Under the pieces are notes generated by a model that saw only the letters and a program-made list of their open reading frames with translations, did not search any database and was not told the origin of the DNA. Positions 8,572 through 17,250 of a stretch of DNA of 64,000 nucleotides are shown in pieces. The position numbers and the translations under genes are program-made. The stretch lies in assembly GCA_027449685.1 (NCBI GenBank), contig DAIDLC010000004.1:1-64000 (forward strand), read 5' to 3'. The stretch is from Ferrovaceae bacterium (GTDB taxonomy: Bacteria > Pseudomonadota > Gammaproteobacteria > Burkholderiales > Ferrovaceae). The number at the start of each line of letters is the position of its first letter. Within the stretch, counting starts at the first letter, position 1.

Positions 8572-9360
8572 ATGAACGTGAAGAAGTTGACCCGCACGCA
8601 ATGGATTCTTTGTAGTGTGCTCGTTTCGGTCGTTTCCACCGGCGGATCGCTGTGGTGGGTATTCCAGGCGGCGCGTCCCCGGGCAACGCCGGTGGCTGTG
8701 GCGGCCTCCACCTTGTTACCCGGTAGCCGCGTGGGCACTCCGGTGGTTTCCATGGTGGATTGGCCCCGGGCTTTGTTGCCTACCGGGTTCCAGGTGGACG
8801 CCACCCGCTTGGAAGGCCGCTATGTGCGCACCACTATTCCCAAGGGAACTCCCATCCTGGAGGGGGCGCTGGCCCCTGAAGGCAGTCATGGTGGGTTGTC
8901 GGCCATCATCGCCAGCGGGCATCGGGCTATTACCGTGCGCGTCAATGAGGTAGTGGGGGTGGCAGGGTTTGCCCTGCCCGGGAATTTTGTGGATGTGCTG
9001 GTCAATAGCGGACGCGAAGGGGCCCCGGGTCAGGAAGGCTTGCACCCCTTGTCGCGCATCGTGCTGGAGCATGTGCCAGTACTGGCCATTGCCCAGGAAG
9101 CCAATCCGGATGAGACCAAACCGCATGTGGTGAATGCCGTGACCCTGGAAGTGACTCCCGAAGAAGCCGAACGTCTGGATCTGGCACGCAACATCGGTTC
9201 CTTGTCCCTGGTATTGCGCAACCAGGTGGACGCCCGGCGGGTGATCACCCAAGGGGCTACGCGCAGTACCCTGTTTCGGGGTGAATCGCTAGCCTTGGCA
9301 CCCCGACGCATTCCCGGTGCCGAAATCATCCGGGGGCTGCAACGGAGTCCTGGGCCATGA
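8572..9360 (+). CDS. cpaB: Flp pilus assembly protein CpaB/RcpC
   Basis: The 262-residue protein has one N-terminal membrane span (about residues 10-30) and an SAF domain. The SAF start is recognisable as ASTLLPGSRVGTPVV, followed by the conserved RAITVRVNEVVGVAGFALPGNFVDVLV region split across the Flp_CpaB fold. CpaB/RcpC is a periplasmic component that modulates the secretin and pilus. The stop overlaps the next ATG by four bases. Its position between flp and the secretin is the standard Tad order. Confidence 0.93.
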   Translation: MNVKKLTRTQWILCSVLVSVVSTGGSLWWVFQAARPRATPVAVAASTLLPGSRVGTPVVSMVDWPRALLPTGFQVDATRLEGRYVRTTIPKGTPILEGALAPEGSHGGLSAIIASGHRAITVRVNEVVGVAGFALPGNFVDVLVNSGREGAPGQEGLHPLSRIVLEHVPVLAIAQEANPDETKPHVVNAVTLEVTPEEAERLDLARNIGSLSLVLRNQVDARRVITQGATRSTLFRGESLALAPRRIPGAEIIRGLQRSPGP

Positions 9361-10892
9361 ATCTTCTGCATCGTCTAAAACACATGGTTTGCTGTGGGCT
9401 GCTCGTACCCTGGGGAGTCAGCACCATCCAGGCGCAGCCTGTGGTGCCGGAACCCCAGAGCACTCCCGCCAATATCGAGCTATTGGAAGGAAAATCCAGC
9501 CTGATGCCGGAACCGGGACGGATCATTCGGGTGTCGGTGGGGCAGCCTCAGATTGCCGATGTCACATTGCTCAATGAGCATACCTTGTACCTGGTGGGGC
9601 AAAGTGCAGGGGTGACCAATCTGGTGCTGTGGCTGGCCTCGGGGGACATCAAAACCTGGAATCTGAACGTGGAGCGCGATCTGGACCCGTTGCGAGCGCG
9701 CTTGAAACGACTGTTTCCCCAGGAAACGCAGTGGGAGGTCTCCTCCAGTGGAGAAGCCATCGTTCTTTCCGGGCAAGTACAGGAGGCCATTCATGCCGAG
9801 CAGGCCGTAGCCTTGGCCCAGGCGTTTCTGACCCGGATTCCCTTGCCGGGTGTTGTCGGGAGCATAGGGTTGGGTGGGATGGCGCCGCACCCCTCTAGTG
9901 CAGCTGTTGCCCCGATGACACCGCCTTCTGGAGCCCTTGGGGCGGCAAATTTCAGCGGGGCTTTGCCAACGGGGATGGCTGGGGCATCTTCGGGATCGCC
10001 CACTATCCAGAACCTGCCTAGCGCCATGCTGCCAGGTGCCGTGGCGACTTCCCCGGCCTTGAGCATGCCGCATGTCATCAACCTGCTGACGCTGGCCAAG
10101 CCGGTTCAGGTGCGGGTGGAAGTCAAGGTGGCCGAGGTGTCCAGATTGTTGCTGGAACAACTGGGGAGTGCCATCCAGTACCAAAAAAATGGTGGTCAGT
10201 GGTCCTTTGGAGTGCTCTCCAACCTGCTCTCTCAAGGGCCCGCTTCGGTGGCCTTCAATCGGGCGCTGTCGGTCACCCTGGATGGGCAACGCAGTGACGG
10301 TCTGATCAAGGTACTGGCCGAACCCACCCTGATGGCCTTGAGCGGTCAGGAAGCCCGCTTTCTGGCGGGTGGCAAAGTGTTCATCCCCACCAGCATGCCC
10401 AATGGGATGGGAGGCACCATGGTGACGTTGACGGAACAGGAATACGGGGTGTCTTTGCGCTTTTTACCCAAGGTGATGGATGAGGGGCGGATCTGGATGT
10501 CGGTGTCCCCCGAAGTCTCTGAAGTGAATGCGCAGGGGATCAACATTAGTAGCGGCCCAGGACTATCTCCCACCATTTTGCCGACCTTCACCACCCGTAG
10601 TGCCAGTACCACGGTGGAATTGCATGATGGAGAACATTTCCTGATGGGAGGACTGATGCGCAACAATGTGAACTCCAATATCAGCGCCATGCCGTTTCTG
10701 GGAGAAATCCCCTTGCTGGGCGCCTTGTTCCGCAGCCCGGATTTCCAGTCGGACCGCACCGAACTGGTCTTTGTGGTCACCCCCCATCTGGTTTCTCCCA
10801 GCACCACGGCAGTGCCACTGCCCACCGATGGCTATCAGGCCCCCACCTTCGGCGAACAATTGCTGAAGGGGACTCTGGAGCATACCCCGTGA
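9357..10892 (+). CDS. cpaC: Tad pilus secretin CpaC/RcpA
   Basis: The 511-residue protein has a signal peptide (to about residue 24), an N-terminal pilus-secretin domain (GRIIRVSVGQPQIADVTLL) and a central Gly/Ala/Pro-rich insertion (about 170-235). The secretin domain with VSPEVSEV and the C-terminal ELVFVVTPHLV signature follows. It forms the outer-membrane ring through which the Flp pilus exits. Genes on both sides overlap by four bases. The insertion between the N-domain and the secretin domain is unusually rich in Ala, Gly and Pro. Confidence 0.95.
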   Translation: MNLLHRLKHMVCCGLLVPWGVSTIQAQPVVPEPQSTPANIELLEGKSSLMPEPGRIIRVSVGQPQIADVTLLNEHTLYLVGQSAGVTNLVLWLASGDIKTWNLNVERDLDPLRARLKRLFPQETQWEVSSSGEAIVLSGQVQEAIHAEQAVALAQAFLTRIPLPGVVGSIGLGGMAPHPSSAAVAPMTPPSGALGAANFSGALPTGMAGASSGSPTIQNLPSAMLPGAVATSPALSMPHVINLLTLAKPVQVRVEVKVAEVSRLLLEQLGSAIQYQKNGGQWSFGVLSNLLSQGPASVAFNRALSVTLDGQRSDGLIKVLAEPTLMALSGQEARFLAGGKVFIPTSMPNGMGGTMVTLTEQEYGVSLRFLPKVMDEGRIWMSVSPEVSEVNAQGINISSGPGLSPTILPTFTTRSASTTVELHDGEHFLMGGLMRNNVNSNISAMPFLGEIPLLGALFRSPDFQSDRTELVFVVTPHLVSPSTTAVPLPTDGYQAPTFGEQLLKGTLEHTP

Positions 10893-11545
10893 GTCGTTGC
10901 GCAAATTGCTCTCCCGAAACGCCCCGCTTTTACACCTCGGTGGGCCAACGTGAAAGCGGACGACGTGAACGGGGTAGCGTGACCTTGGTGGTGGTGGGGT
11001 TGCTGGCCGTGCTGTTAGGTTTTCTGGCCATGGCGCTGGATTTATCCCGTTTGTATCAGGCCCGGGAATCCTGGCAAGGGGCCATCGACGCTGCCGCCCT
11101 GGCGGGAGCGCGACAGCTGGATGGCACGTTGAACGGGACCTATAACGCCGTGCTTGCTGCCCAACAAACCTTGGCTGGGCTGAAACAGGGTGGCGTGCTT
11201 TGGGCCGGTGGCAACCTCAATACGGTAACCTATCGGGTGGGTCCCTGCGCCAACCCGGACAGTGCCACCAGCCCACTCTCGGGGGGTGCGGTGACGGCCT
11301 TGCATTGGGTTCTGGAGAGTCCCGCCTGCACGTTTCAGGGAGCGGGTGCCAGTGCTGCCAGTAGTGGTGTGAGCAATCCTGCAGGGCTGCAGTTTCTGGA
11401 AGTGGACAGTGGCTCCCAGGCTTCGCTGACGCCCTGGTTTGCTCAATTTCTGCCGGGATTTTCCAGCCAGGGGACTTCCTTGTCTCCCTTTGGGTATGCC
11501 GTTGCGGGATACGCCTCACCGTTGGCGCCCTTGTTGTTTCGGTAA
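10889..11545 (+). CDS. TadG-like pilus assembly protein
   Basis: The 218-residue protein has an N-terminal hydrophobic segment preceded by RRERGSVTLVVVGLL and followed by LDLSRLYQARESWQGAIDAA. This is the N-terminal pattern of TadG/TadE-type pseudopilin-like proteins. The rest is a Ser/Gly/Ala-rich exported domain with three Cys. It starts at a GTG that overlaps the secretin stop. The usual TadG C-terminal von Willebrand region is absent, so this is a short TadG-like or minor pseudopilin. It is likely anchored in the inner membrane as part of the Tad machine. Confidence 0.8.
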   Translation: MSRCANCSPETPRFYTSVGQRESGRRERGSVTLVVVGLLAVLLGFLAMALDLSRLYQARESWQGAIDAAALAGARQLDGTLNGTYNAVLAAQQTLAGLKQGGVLWAGGNLNTVTYRVGPCANPDSATSPLSGGAVTALHWVLESPACTFQGAGASAASSGVSNPAGLQFLEVDSGSQASLTPWFAQFLPGFSSQGTSLSPFGYAVAGYASPLAPLLFR

Positions 11546-11556
11546 TTCGATTTACC

Positions 11557-12192
11557 GTGGACAAGAGTGGCGCAGACGGGCTCAGAGGCAGACGGCGGAA
11601 AGGTTGCACCACCGACCAGAACGCGCGGATCACGCGTGGCAAGGGTGTGAAGTCCGGGAGCTGCGGCCACGAGGGCAGTGCTTGGCGCTCTCCGGGTTAT
11701 ACGGGTGGTCAAGAAAATGGCAGGCAGGCTGGAATCGCGGCTTTGGAGTTGGCATTGCTGCTGCCCATCCTGTTGTTGCTGTGCACGCTGGCGGTGGAGA
11801 TGGGACATGTGTACTGGGTTCAAGGGAGCCTGCAAATCATTGCACGCGAAGGCGCTCAGGGCTTGAGCCGGGCGCAGGCGGCCACGTTTGGCGCCGAAAT
11901 GAGCGCCGTAGAACAACAGATGCGTCAGGATCTGAAGCAGGCGGGAGTGGTCGGAAATTCATCGGTGCAGATTCAGTGGAGTTGCCTGGACAGCAGTTTC
12001 GCACTGCTCGGTTCTGGCGGTTGGTGTGCTCCCGGCAGCACGGCGTTTGCCGACTCGGCGCTGATGTATGTGCAGACACAAGTCACCCTGTCCGTGCCTG
12101 CTCCGGGATCGTGGATGCCGTTTTATGCGCTGCTGGCCAACGGCAGCTCGATTGTGCTGACAGGAGAGGGGGATTATCCGTATGGGCCATGA
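11557..12192 (+). CDS. tadE: TadE-like minor pseudopilin
   Basis: The core is QAGIAALELALLLPILLLL, the TadE signature with Glu at position +5 of the processed hydrophobic segment, followed by an exported domain of about 140 residues. TadE-like proteins are cleaved by the pilus prepilin peptidase and are needed for Flp pilus assembly. The start is uncertain: the frame begins with GTG at 11557 without a good ribosome site, which gives an unusually long 60-residue leader. A GTG at 11647 is an alternative. The gene overlaps the next one by 11 bases. Confidence 0.8.
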   Translation: MDKSGADGLRGRRRKGCTTDQNARITRGKGVKSGSCGHEGSAWRSPGYTGGQENGRQAGIAALELALLLPILLLLCTLAVEMGHVYWVQGSLQIIAREGAQGLSRAQAATFGAEMSAVEQQMRQDLKQAGVVGNSSVQIQWSCLDSSFALLGSGGWCAPGSTAFADSALMYVQTQVTLSVPAPGSWMPFYALLANGSSIVLTGEGDYPYGP

Positions 12193-12844
12193 ATTCAGGT
12201 TGCGCTCCCCAGGGCCTGATCGTTTACGGGTGCACCGGGAACAGAGTGAAGATGAGCCCGCAAACACCTGCGCAACGCATGCTGATCGGTACGCTCGCAA
12301 TAGAGACAAAGCGGTGCGCCAGGGGGGAGCCAGCTCGGTGGAATTCGCCCTGGTGAGTCTTCTGCTCTGCGCGGGCTTGTTTGGTTGCATGGAACTTTGC
12401 CGGATATTCTGGGTGTGGAATTCGGCCGCAGAGGTGAGCGCTCGTGCCGCCCGTCTGGCTGCCACACTCCCTTTTGGCGCTACGAGTCAAATCGCCAGAA
12501 ATGCCGTCCTGCAAGCCGGGTCTACGCAAACCTCCGTGGCCTTTCCGGGAATTCCCGAAGTGACCAACCAGAACGTGCAGATTCAATACATGACAGGATC
12601 CTGGGGTGCGTTGGCGCCCACAACCAACCTGCCGGCAGATGGGGTGCAAAATCTTGCCAACTGCACGCAGGGATTGAATCCCTGCATTAGTGCGGTGCAA
12701 GTGTCTTTATGCCAAAACGCAGTGGCGCCCTGTCAACCGTTGAATTACCAGTCCCTATGGATTGGTTTGTGGGGGTTGACGCTCCAACTCCCGGTTTTTT
12801 CCGTGACTGTTCCCCTGCAAAGTGCGGGCGCAACGCAAGCATGA
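12182..12844 (+). CDS. TadE/TadF-like minor pseudopilin
   Basis: The 220-residue protein carries a second TadE-type segment, RQGGASSVEFALVSLLLCAG, behind a long hydrophilic leader (about 47 residues). The mature exported part has paired Cys (NCTQ, NPC, LCQ, PCQ), which suggests disulfides. It is probably the TadF or second TadE minor pseudopilin of the machine. The ATG at 12182 lies inside the end of the previous gene, so translation is probably coupled. The assignment to TadE or TadF cannot be settled from sequence alone. Confidence 0.78.
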   Translation: MGHEFRLRSPGPDRLRVHREQSEDEPANTCATHADRYARNRDKAVRQGGASSVEFALVSLLLCAGLFGCMELCRIFWVWNSAAEVSARAARLAATLPFGATSQIARNAVLQAGSTQTSVAFPGIPEVTNQNVQIQYMTGSWGALAPTTNLPADGVQNLANCTQGLNPCISAVQVSLCQNAVAPCQPLNYQSLWIGLWGLTLQLPVFSVTVPLQSAGATQA

Positions 12845-12851
12845 GGATGTG

Positions 12852-13826
12852 ATGACCAATCGACCTGATTTGCCGTATCAACCAACCCCTCCCGATCAGT
12901 CCACTGGGTCCCTGATGGCTTCGCCTACCAGCACTTTACCGCAGAGGCTGGCCCACCAGGGCGCACCCACCAGCACGGGGGCACGGACGCTAGCTCTGTT
13001 CAGTTGCAAAGGGGGGGTGGGAACGACATTCCTCACTGCCCAGCTCGGGTATGTTCTGGCGCAATCCCGGCAGCGACGGGTGTTGTTGGTGGATTGCGTG
13101 TATCCCTATGGGGATTTGGGTGTGATGCTGGGTGAATCCTCCCCCACGGGGTCCTTGAGTGATCTGCTGCGCAACCCGGGACGCATCGATGGGCATTTGC
13201 TGGAATCTGTTTTGACGCATCCGTATCCCCATCTTGCAGTTTTGAGTGGCTGTGGCCTGGTGTTTCTGTCGCGAGACGATCTGCAACGCGGATTATGTCG
13301 CGTGCTTGAACTGGCCCGAGCACGCTTCGATCTCATTGTGCTCGATTGTGGACGCCAACCAGAGCCGGCTTCTCAGTTCTTGCTGCAAGGGGCCGACGAC
13401 CTGATTCCAGTGCTGCAACCCACACTGCCCATGCTGCGTGATGCGCGTCAACTGCTGATTTCCCTGCGTTCCCAGGGAATTTCCCGGGAGCGCATCGTGC
13501 CCGTCCTCAATTGTCCGCGCAGAGGATCTACGGCGTTGGTCCAGGCCCTGGAGCAGGCACTGGGGTGTGCGCTGGTGCATCGCATTCCCGAGTATTCCGA
13601 TCTGGTCCAGGGTTCGACCATGACGGGCGTGCCTGTGCCGCATCTATTTCCAAGGCATCGCTTGAGTCAGAGCATTGTCTACTTGGGGCAGGTTCTGATG
13701 GGGGAAGAAAAGAGCAAGGTGCCCGATCGGGGGCGGTTTTGGCGCGGTTGGTGGGGCGCTCGGAAAACCCTGGGTGCTTCGGTCGTGGGAAAAGTCCAGC
13801 CCACGGCCATGACGTTACCAGGGTAG
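12852..13826 (+). CDS. tadZ: Tad pilus localisation ATPase TadZ/CpaE
   Basis: The 324-residue MinD/ParA-type ATPase starts with about 45 disordered Pro/Ser/Thr-rich residues instead of the receiver-like domain usual in TadZ/CpaE. The ATPase domain opens LALFSCKGGVGTTF. The signature Lys of the deviant Walker A motif (KGG) is present, but the P-loop Lys is Thr, as in several CpaE proteins. LIVLDCGRQPEP is the Walker B region. TadZ positions the pilus machine at the pole. The ATG at 12852 is preferred to an upstream in-frame GTG at 12822 that lies inside the previous gene. Confidence 0.88.
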   Translation: MTNRPDLPYQPTPPDQSTGSLMASPTSTLPQRLAHQGAPTSTGARTLALFSCKGGVGTTFLTAQLGYVLAQSRQRRVLLVDCVYPYGDLGVMLGESSPTGSLSDLLRNPGRIDGHLLESVLTHPYPHLAVLSGCGLVFLSRDDLQRGLCRVLELARARFDLIVLDCGRQPEPASQFLLQGADDLIPVLQPTLPMLRDARQLLISLRSQGISRERIVPVLNCPRRGSTALVQALEQALGCALVHRIPEYSDLVQGSTMTGVPVPHLFPRHRLSQSIVYLGQVLMGEEKSKVPDRGRFWRGWWGARKTLGASVVGKVQPTAMTLPG

Positions 13827-13854
13827 GCCACGGCGCTTGCAAGGGAGAGCAACC

Positions 13855-15108
13855 ATGGATGCATTGTCGGTTTTGCGTTTCAATATTCATCAACATTTGC
13901 TGGAGCGTTATGACCTGAGCCGTCTGCAACGACTCACCCCAGCGCAGCAGCGCTCGGAGGTCCAGCATTGGGTAGAACACTTTTTGCAGGAACACCGTCA
14001 GCCCATCAACACTCAGGAGCAACATCAACTCATCGAAGACATTCAGCATGAGATGTTGGGTTTGGGGCCGCTGGAACCGTTGCTGAAGGATGCCGAGATA
14101 TCCGATATCCTGGTGAATGGGCCACACCAGATCTACGTGGAACGACAGGGCCGTCTAAACCTGGAGGGGCGTCGGTTTGCAGACAGTGCGCATTTGATTC
14201 GAACCATCGAACGCATCGTCTCTCGAGTGGGACGTCGCATCGATGAATCCAGCCCCATGGTGGATGCGCGCCTGCCGGATGGTTCCCGCGTCAATGCGAT
14301 CATTCCGCCCCTTTCTCTGGACGGTCCGGTGTTGTCGATCCGCCGTTTTCGTCCCCAACCCTACACGCTGAATCAATTGGTGGCCCAAGAGGGTTTGAAT
14401 GAGGCCATGGCTGATTTACTACGGGACTATGTGCGAGCCCGGTTGAACATCCTGGTGTCTGGTGGAACGGGAAGCGGAAAAACCACCCTGCTCAACGTGC
14501 TATCCACTTTCGTGGATCCAGGCGAACGCCTGGTGACCATCGAAGATACGGCAGAGTTACGCCTTTCCCAACCCCATGTCATTCGTCTGGAAACCCGCAG
14601 TGCCAATGTGGAAGGCCTGGGCGAAGTCTCCACCCGGCAACTGGTGCGTAATGCCTTGCGCATGCGACCAGATCGTTTGATCGTGGGGGAGGTGCGCGGC
14701 GCCGAGGCCCTGGATATGCTCCAAGCCATGAATACCGGGCATGAGGGCTCCATGTCCACGTTACATGCCAATTCTCCCGAAGATGCCTTGGTGCGGCTGG
14801 AACAGATGGCAGGACAGGGCAACCGTCAGTTGTCCGAACGCAACCTTCGTGCGCAGATTGCCAGTGCCCTACAGATCATCGTTCAAACTGGGCGGCTTCC
14901 CGACGGTCAACGAAAAATCCTTTCTATTACCGAGTTGCAAGGAAATTCTCGGGGACACCTCAAAACGCTGGTGCGTTGGCGCCACAGGGTGACGCGCTGG
15001 AACCCACAAACCCGGTATGAAGGCTGTTTTGAGCCGGGGGTTAGGGACTCGTTGTTCCGGGAAAAAATCCAGTTGCATACCTCTTCTGCACCAGAGAGCG
15101 AGACATGA
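13855..15108 (+). CDS. tadA: Tad pilus assembly ATPase TadA/CpaF
   Basis: The 417-residue secretion ATPase has an N-terminal helical domain, Walker A SGGTGSGKTTL around residues 201-211, and the Asp-box region VTIEDTAEL. The Walker B region DRLIVGEVRGAEALDML and His box NTGHEGSMSTLHANSPEDAL follow. These are all the marks of the CpaF/TadA subgroup. It is the hexameric cytoplasmic motor that drives Flp pilin assembly. The ATG at 13855 is preceded by AAGGGAGAG. The stop overlaps tadB by four bases. Confidence 0.96.
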   Translation: MDALSVLRFNIHQHLLERYDLSRLQRLTPAQQRSEVQHWVEHFLQEHRQPINTQEQHQLIEDIQHEMLGLGPLEPLLKDAEISDILVNGPHQIYVERQGRLNLEGRRFADSAHLIRTIERIVSRVGRRIDESSPMVDARLPDGSRVNAIIPPLSLDGPVLSIRRFRPQPYTLNQLVAQEGLNEAMADLLRDYVRARLNILVSGGTGSGKTTLLNVLSTFVDPGERLVTIEDTAELRLSQPHVIRLETRSANVEGLGEVSTRQLVRNALRMRPDRLIVGEVRGAEALDMLQAMNTGHEGSMSTLHANSPEDALVRLEQMAGQGNRQLSERNLRAQIASALQIIVQTGRLPDGQRKILSITELQGNSRGHLKTLVRWRHRVTRWNPQTRYEGCFEPGVRDSLFREKIQLHTSSAPESET

Positions 15109-15899
15109 GTGGCGCCTTGATCCTGTTTGCCATTTCCCTGTTTTGTCTGCTTCTGATTCTTCTGACGGGTATCAGGCATTGGCGCGATACCCGTTCTGAA
15201 TCCACGCAGGTATTGCGCCAACAGGTCCACGTTCCGGATCTGGAAGCGGCCCCCCTGGCCAGGCCAGCGCCTCCCACGCGCAGGATACGGCAGGAGCAGG
15301 GGAGCCCCTACTTTGAGCTGGTGTACCGCATTTGGCGCCGCTGGCAGCAACGCAAGCACCTGGAGTGTGTGGAGGAACAATTACCCGATGCCCTGGATTA
15401 TCTGAACCGGGCTTTGCGCGCAGGCCATGATTTGAGCCGTGCCATTCAACTGGGCAGTGCCGAATTGCAGGAACCGCTGGCGATGGAATTGCGCATGGTG
15501 GCTGAAGAAATCAGTTATGGAGGAGGCTTGTCGATTGCGCTGCAACATCTGGCCCAGCGTTTACCCAGCGCCGACATCAGAACCCTGGCAGTGGCAGGTA
15601 GCTTGCATCGAGAAACAGGTGGCGATATTACGCGCGTGTTTGAACGGCTGGCACGCGTGATCCGAGAGCGCTCTGCCTTACGCGAACAGATTCGGGTATT
15701 GTCCGCCGAAGGGCGCATGTCTGCGTGGGTACTGAGTCTGTTGCCAGTGGGGTGCGGTGCATTGGTGCAGAGTATGCATCCGGGGCTGATGGGGATTTTG
15801 CTGACCGATCCCCTGGGGCGTTGGGCATTGGTGGGAGCACTGACCCTATGGTTGAGTGGTGTTCTGATGATGCGGCACATGATCAGGATGGAACAATGA
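15105..15899 (+). CDS. tadB: Tad inner-membrane platform protein TadB
   Basis: The 264-residue membrane protein has an N-terminal span (about residues 4-24), a cytoplasmic T2SSF-type helical domain (QLPDALDYLNRALRAGHDLSRA ... AVAGSLHRETGGDI region) and two C-terminal spans. With TadC it forms the platform that couples the TadA motor to pilin. It overlaps tadA and tadC by four bases each, as is usual for this trio. Confidence 0.94.
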   Translation: MSGALILFAISLFCLLLILLTGIRHWRDTRSESTQVLRQQVHVPDLEAAPLARPAPPTRRIRQEQGSPYFELVYRIWRRWQQRKHLECVEEQLPDALDYLNRALRAGHDLSRAIQLGSAELQEPLAMELRMVAEEISYGGGLSIALQHLAQRLPSADIRTLAVAGSLHRETGGDITRVFERLARVIRERSALREQIRVLSAEGRMSAWVLSLLPVGCGALVQSMHPGLMGILLTDPLGRWALVGALTLWLSGVLMMRHMIRMEQ

Positions 15900-16441
15900 T
15901 GCGCCGCCACTTGACGGGGCCGTGGTGGCCCTGGTGTGTGATTGGCAAGCACCTGGAAAAGAGACGCGCCGCCCAAAGGCGCCACCAGATCGAACGTTCT
16001 CTGCCCGAATTGCTCGACCTGCTGGTGCTTTGTGTGGAGGCGGGATATCCACTGGAGCAGGCGTTGGCCAAGATCGGGCAGGAACTGTCTGGGCACCACC
16101 CCCTGCTCACCCATGAACTGAAGGCCCTCTCGCTGGAGTTGACGGCCGGCAGTGGACGCGCGCGAGCCCTGCAGCAGATGGCCCTCAGAGTAGGATCGGA
16201 CGCGCTCAACGGCCTGGTTTCCCTGTTGATTCAATCCGAGCGCTTTGGTACACGCGTCAGTGACGCGCTGGTGGCACAAGCCGAGCACGTGCGCACCCGA
16301 CGGCGCAGAATGCTGGAAAAGAAGGCTGCCGTCATGGGTCTGAAACTGCTCTTCCCACTCATTTTTTGCATTTTCCCAGCGCTGCTGGTGGTGTTGGTGG
16401 GACCGGCGTTCCTCAGCTTGTGGCATTCGCTGCAGTCCTGA
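15896..16441 (+). CDS. tadC: Tad inner-membrane platform protein TadC
   Basis: The 181-residue protein has the T2SSF pattern RSLPELLDLLVLCVEAGYPL, then a second conserved helix pair around LIQSERFGTRVSDAL, and a C-terminal membrane span. It is shorter than many TadC proteins because the usual extra N-terminal spans are absent. The ATG at 15896 overlaps the tadB stop. It is the last gene of the pilus operon, so tadV, tadD and tadG proper are not visible here. Confidence 0.9.
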   Translation: MMRRHLTGPWWPWCVIGKHLEKRRAAQRRHQIERSLPELLDLLVLCVEAGYPLEQALAKIGQELSGHHPLLTHELKALSLELTAGSGRARALQQMALRVGSDALNGLVSLLIQSERFGTRVSDALVAQAEHVRTRRRRMLEKKAAVMGLKLLFPLIFCIFPALLVVLVGPAFLSLWHSLQS

Positions 16442-16462
16442 AGCTACGTCGAAATGAAGTCT

Positions 16463-16497
16463 CCCACCGCTAAAAGCCCTCCAAGGAGGGGAATGCG
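16463..16497 (+). other. Double-stem hairpin downstream of tadC
   Basis: The palindrome CCCTCCAAGGAGGG (16477-16490) is flanked by TCCCACCGC and GCGTGGA, which can form an outer stem. There is no T-run, so it is not an intrinsic terminator of the classic kind. The layout resembles the right-end hairpin of IS200/IS605-type elements, but no transposase is nearby. It may simply protect the 3' end of the tad message. Confidence 0.35.
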
Positions 16498-16514
16498 TGG
16501 ATACGGGTTCATAC

Positions 16515-16671
16515 AGGCCTGGGATCAAGCGCCAACGCCTGTCGTTTCTGCTGTTGATGGAGCGTTGAAAACAGTCAATAGAGGCCTGGGATCAAGCACC
16601 AACGCCTGTCGTTTCTGCTGTTTATGGAGCGTTGAGAACAGTCAATAGAGGCCTGGGATCAAGCGCCAACG
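16515..16671. repeat. 67-bp tandem repeat (two full units plus a partial unit)
   Basis: Units start at 16515, 16582 and 16649, each with AGGCCTGGGATCAAGC. Units one and two differ at only a few bases. The third, partial unit is the real 3' end of the methyltransferase gene on the minus strand (codons for WRLIPGLY and the stop). The array is therefore a tandem duplication of that gene's last codons plus about 45 bp of downstream DNA. There are no variable spacers, so it is not CRISPR. Confidence 0.9.
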
Positions 16672-17247
16672 AATGCGCTGCTGGTAGGCGCGATAATCCG
16701 CGTGCTGCGCCAGATAGCATTCTTCATTGCGGATGCGCCAAAGTTGCAGGGTATGCAATCCCCCATACACCATCAGATTATGCACCGACGCATGGGCACA
16801 AAAGAAACCACAGTGGCAGATGAGATAGCCCAGATAGATGGGATGTCTGACCACTGCGTACGCGCCTTGCGCCACCAGTCGACGATAGGCTGGAAGCAGG
16901 CCGAAGGCGCGCCCCAGTGAGTACTTGGCATATATCTGCCAGAGCGCACCCAGACTGATGACCAGAGCCGGAAGAGGGTCGGATAACAGCTTGTGGCCAT
17001 GCTCCAGATCGAGAAAGTAAAAGTAGAAGGTGGCCAGCAAGCTGGGCAGCAGCGCCCCTGGGCGTAAATCTCGATGGTGGGGGCGCTGGCAGGTCAGGGC
17101 GAAAAACAGGGTCATGGATTCCGTAATCAGCAGCAACGGATAGGTGATTTGTCCGGGTTGCTGCAACCATTGGTGCAGGATATTGATCCCAAATGGCAAC
17201 AACAATACGGCCGTGCCTCCCTTGAGGAAAACCTCTGCCAGTGCCAT
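16642..17247 (-). CDS. Integral-membrane methyltransferase, isoprenylcysteine/phospholipid methyltransferase-like
   Basis: The 201-residue protein with several membrane spans ends in the family motif GAYAVVRHPIYLGYLI. A second conserved block with an acidic pair (RIRNEECYL) and YRAYQQRIRWRLIPGLY follows. This is the SAM-binding C-terminal arrangement of ICMT/PEMT-like membrane methyltransferases. The natural substrate of bacterial members is mostly unknown and may be a small lipophilic molecule or lipid. It starts three bases after the LuxR-type gene and is probably co-transcribed with it. Its 3' end is duplicated in tandem just downstream. Confidence 0.82.
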   Translation of the reverse strand: MALAEVFLKGGTAVLLLPFGINILHQWLQQPGQITYPLLLITESMTLFFALTCQRPHHRDLRPGALLPSLLATFYFYFLDLEHGHKLLSDPLPALVISLGALWQIYAKYSLGRAFGLLPAYRRLVAQGAYAVVRHPIYLGYLICHCGFFCAHASVHNLMVYGGLHTLQLWRIRNEECYLAQHADYRAYQQRIRWRLIPGLY

Positions 17248-17250
17248 GCT

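Noticed and set aside
11439-12356. Long plus-strand frame of about 305 codons across the TadE-like genes
   Set aside because: It is out of frame with two proteins that carry clear TadE-type segments, and its own translation has no recognisable features.
16515-16671. Possible CRISPR array
   Set aside because: The units are tandem copies with no variable spacers, and they derive from the end of the adjacent gene.
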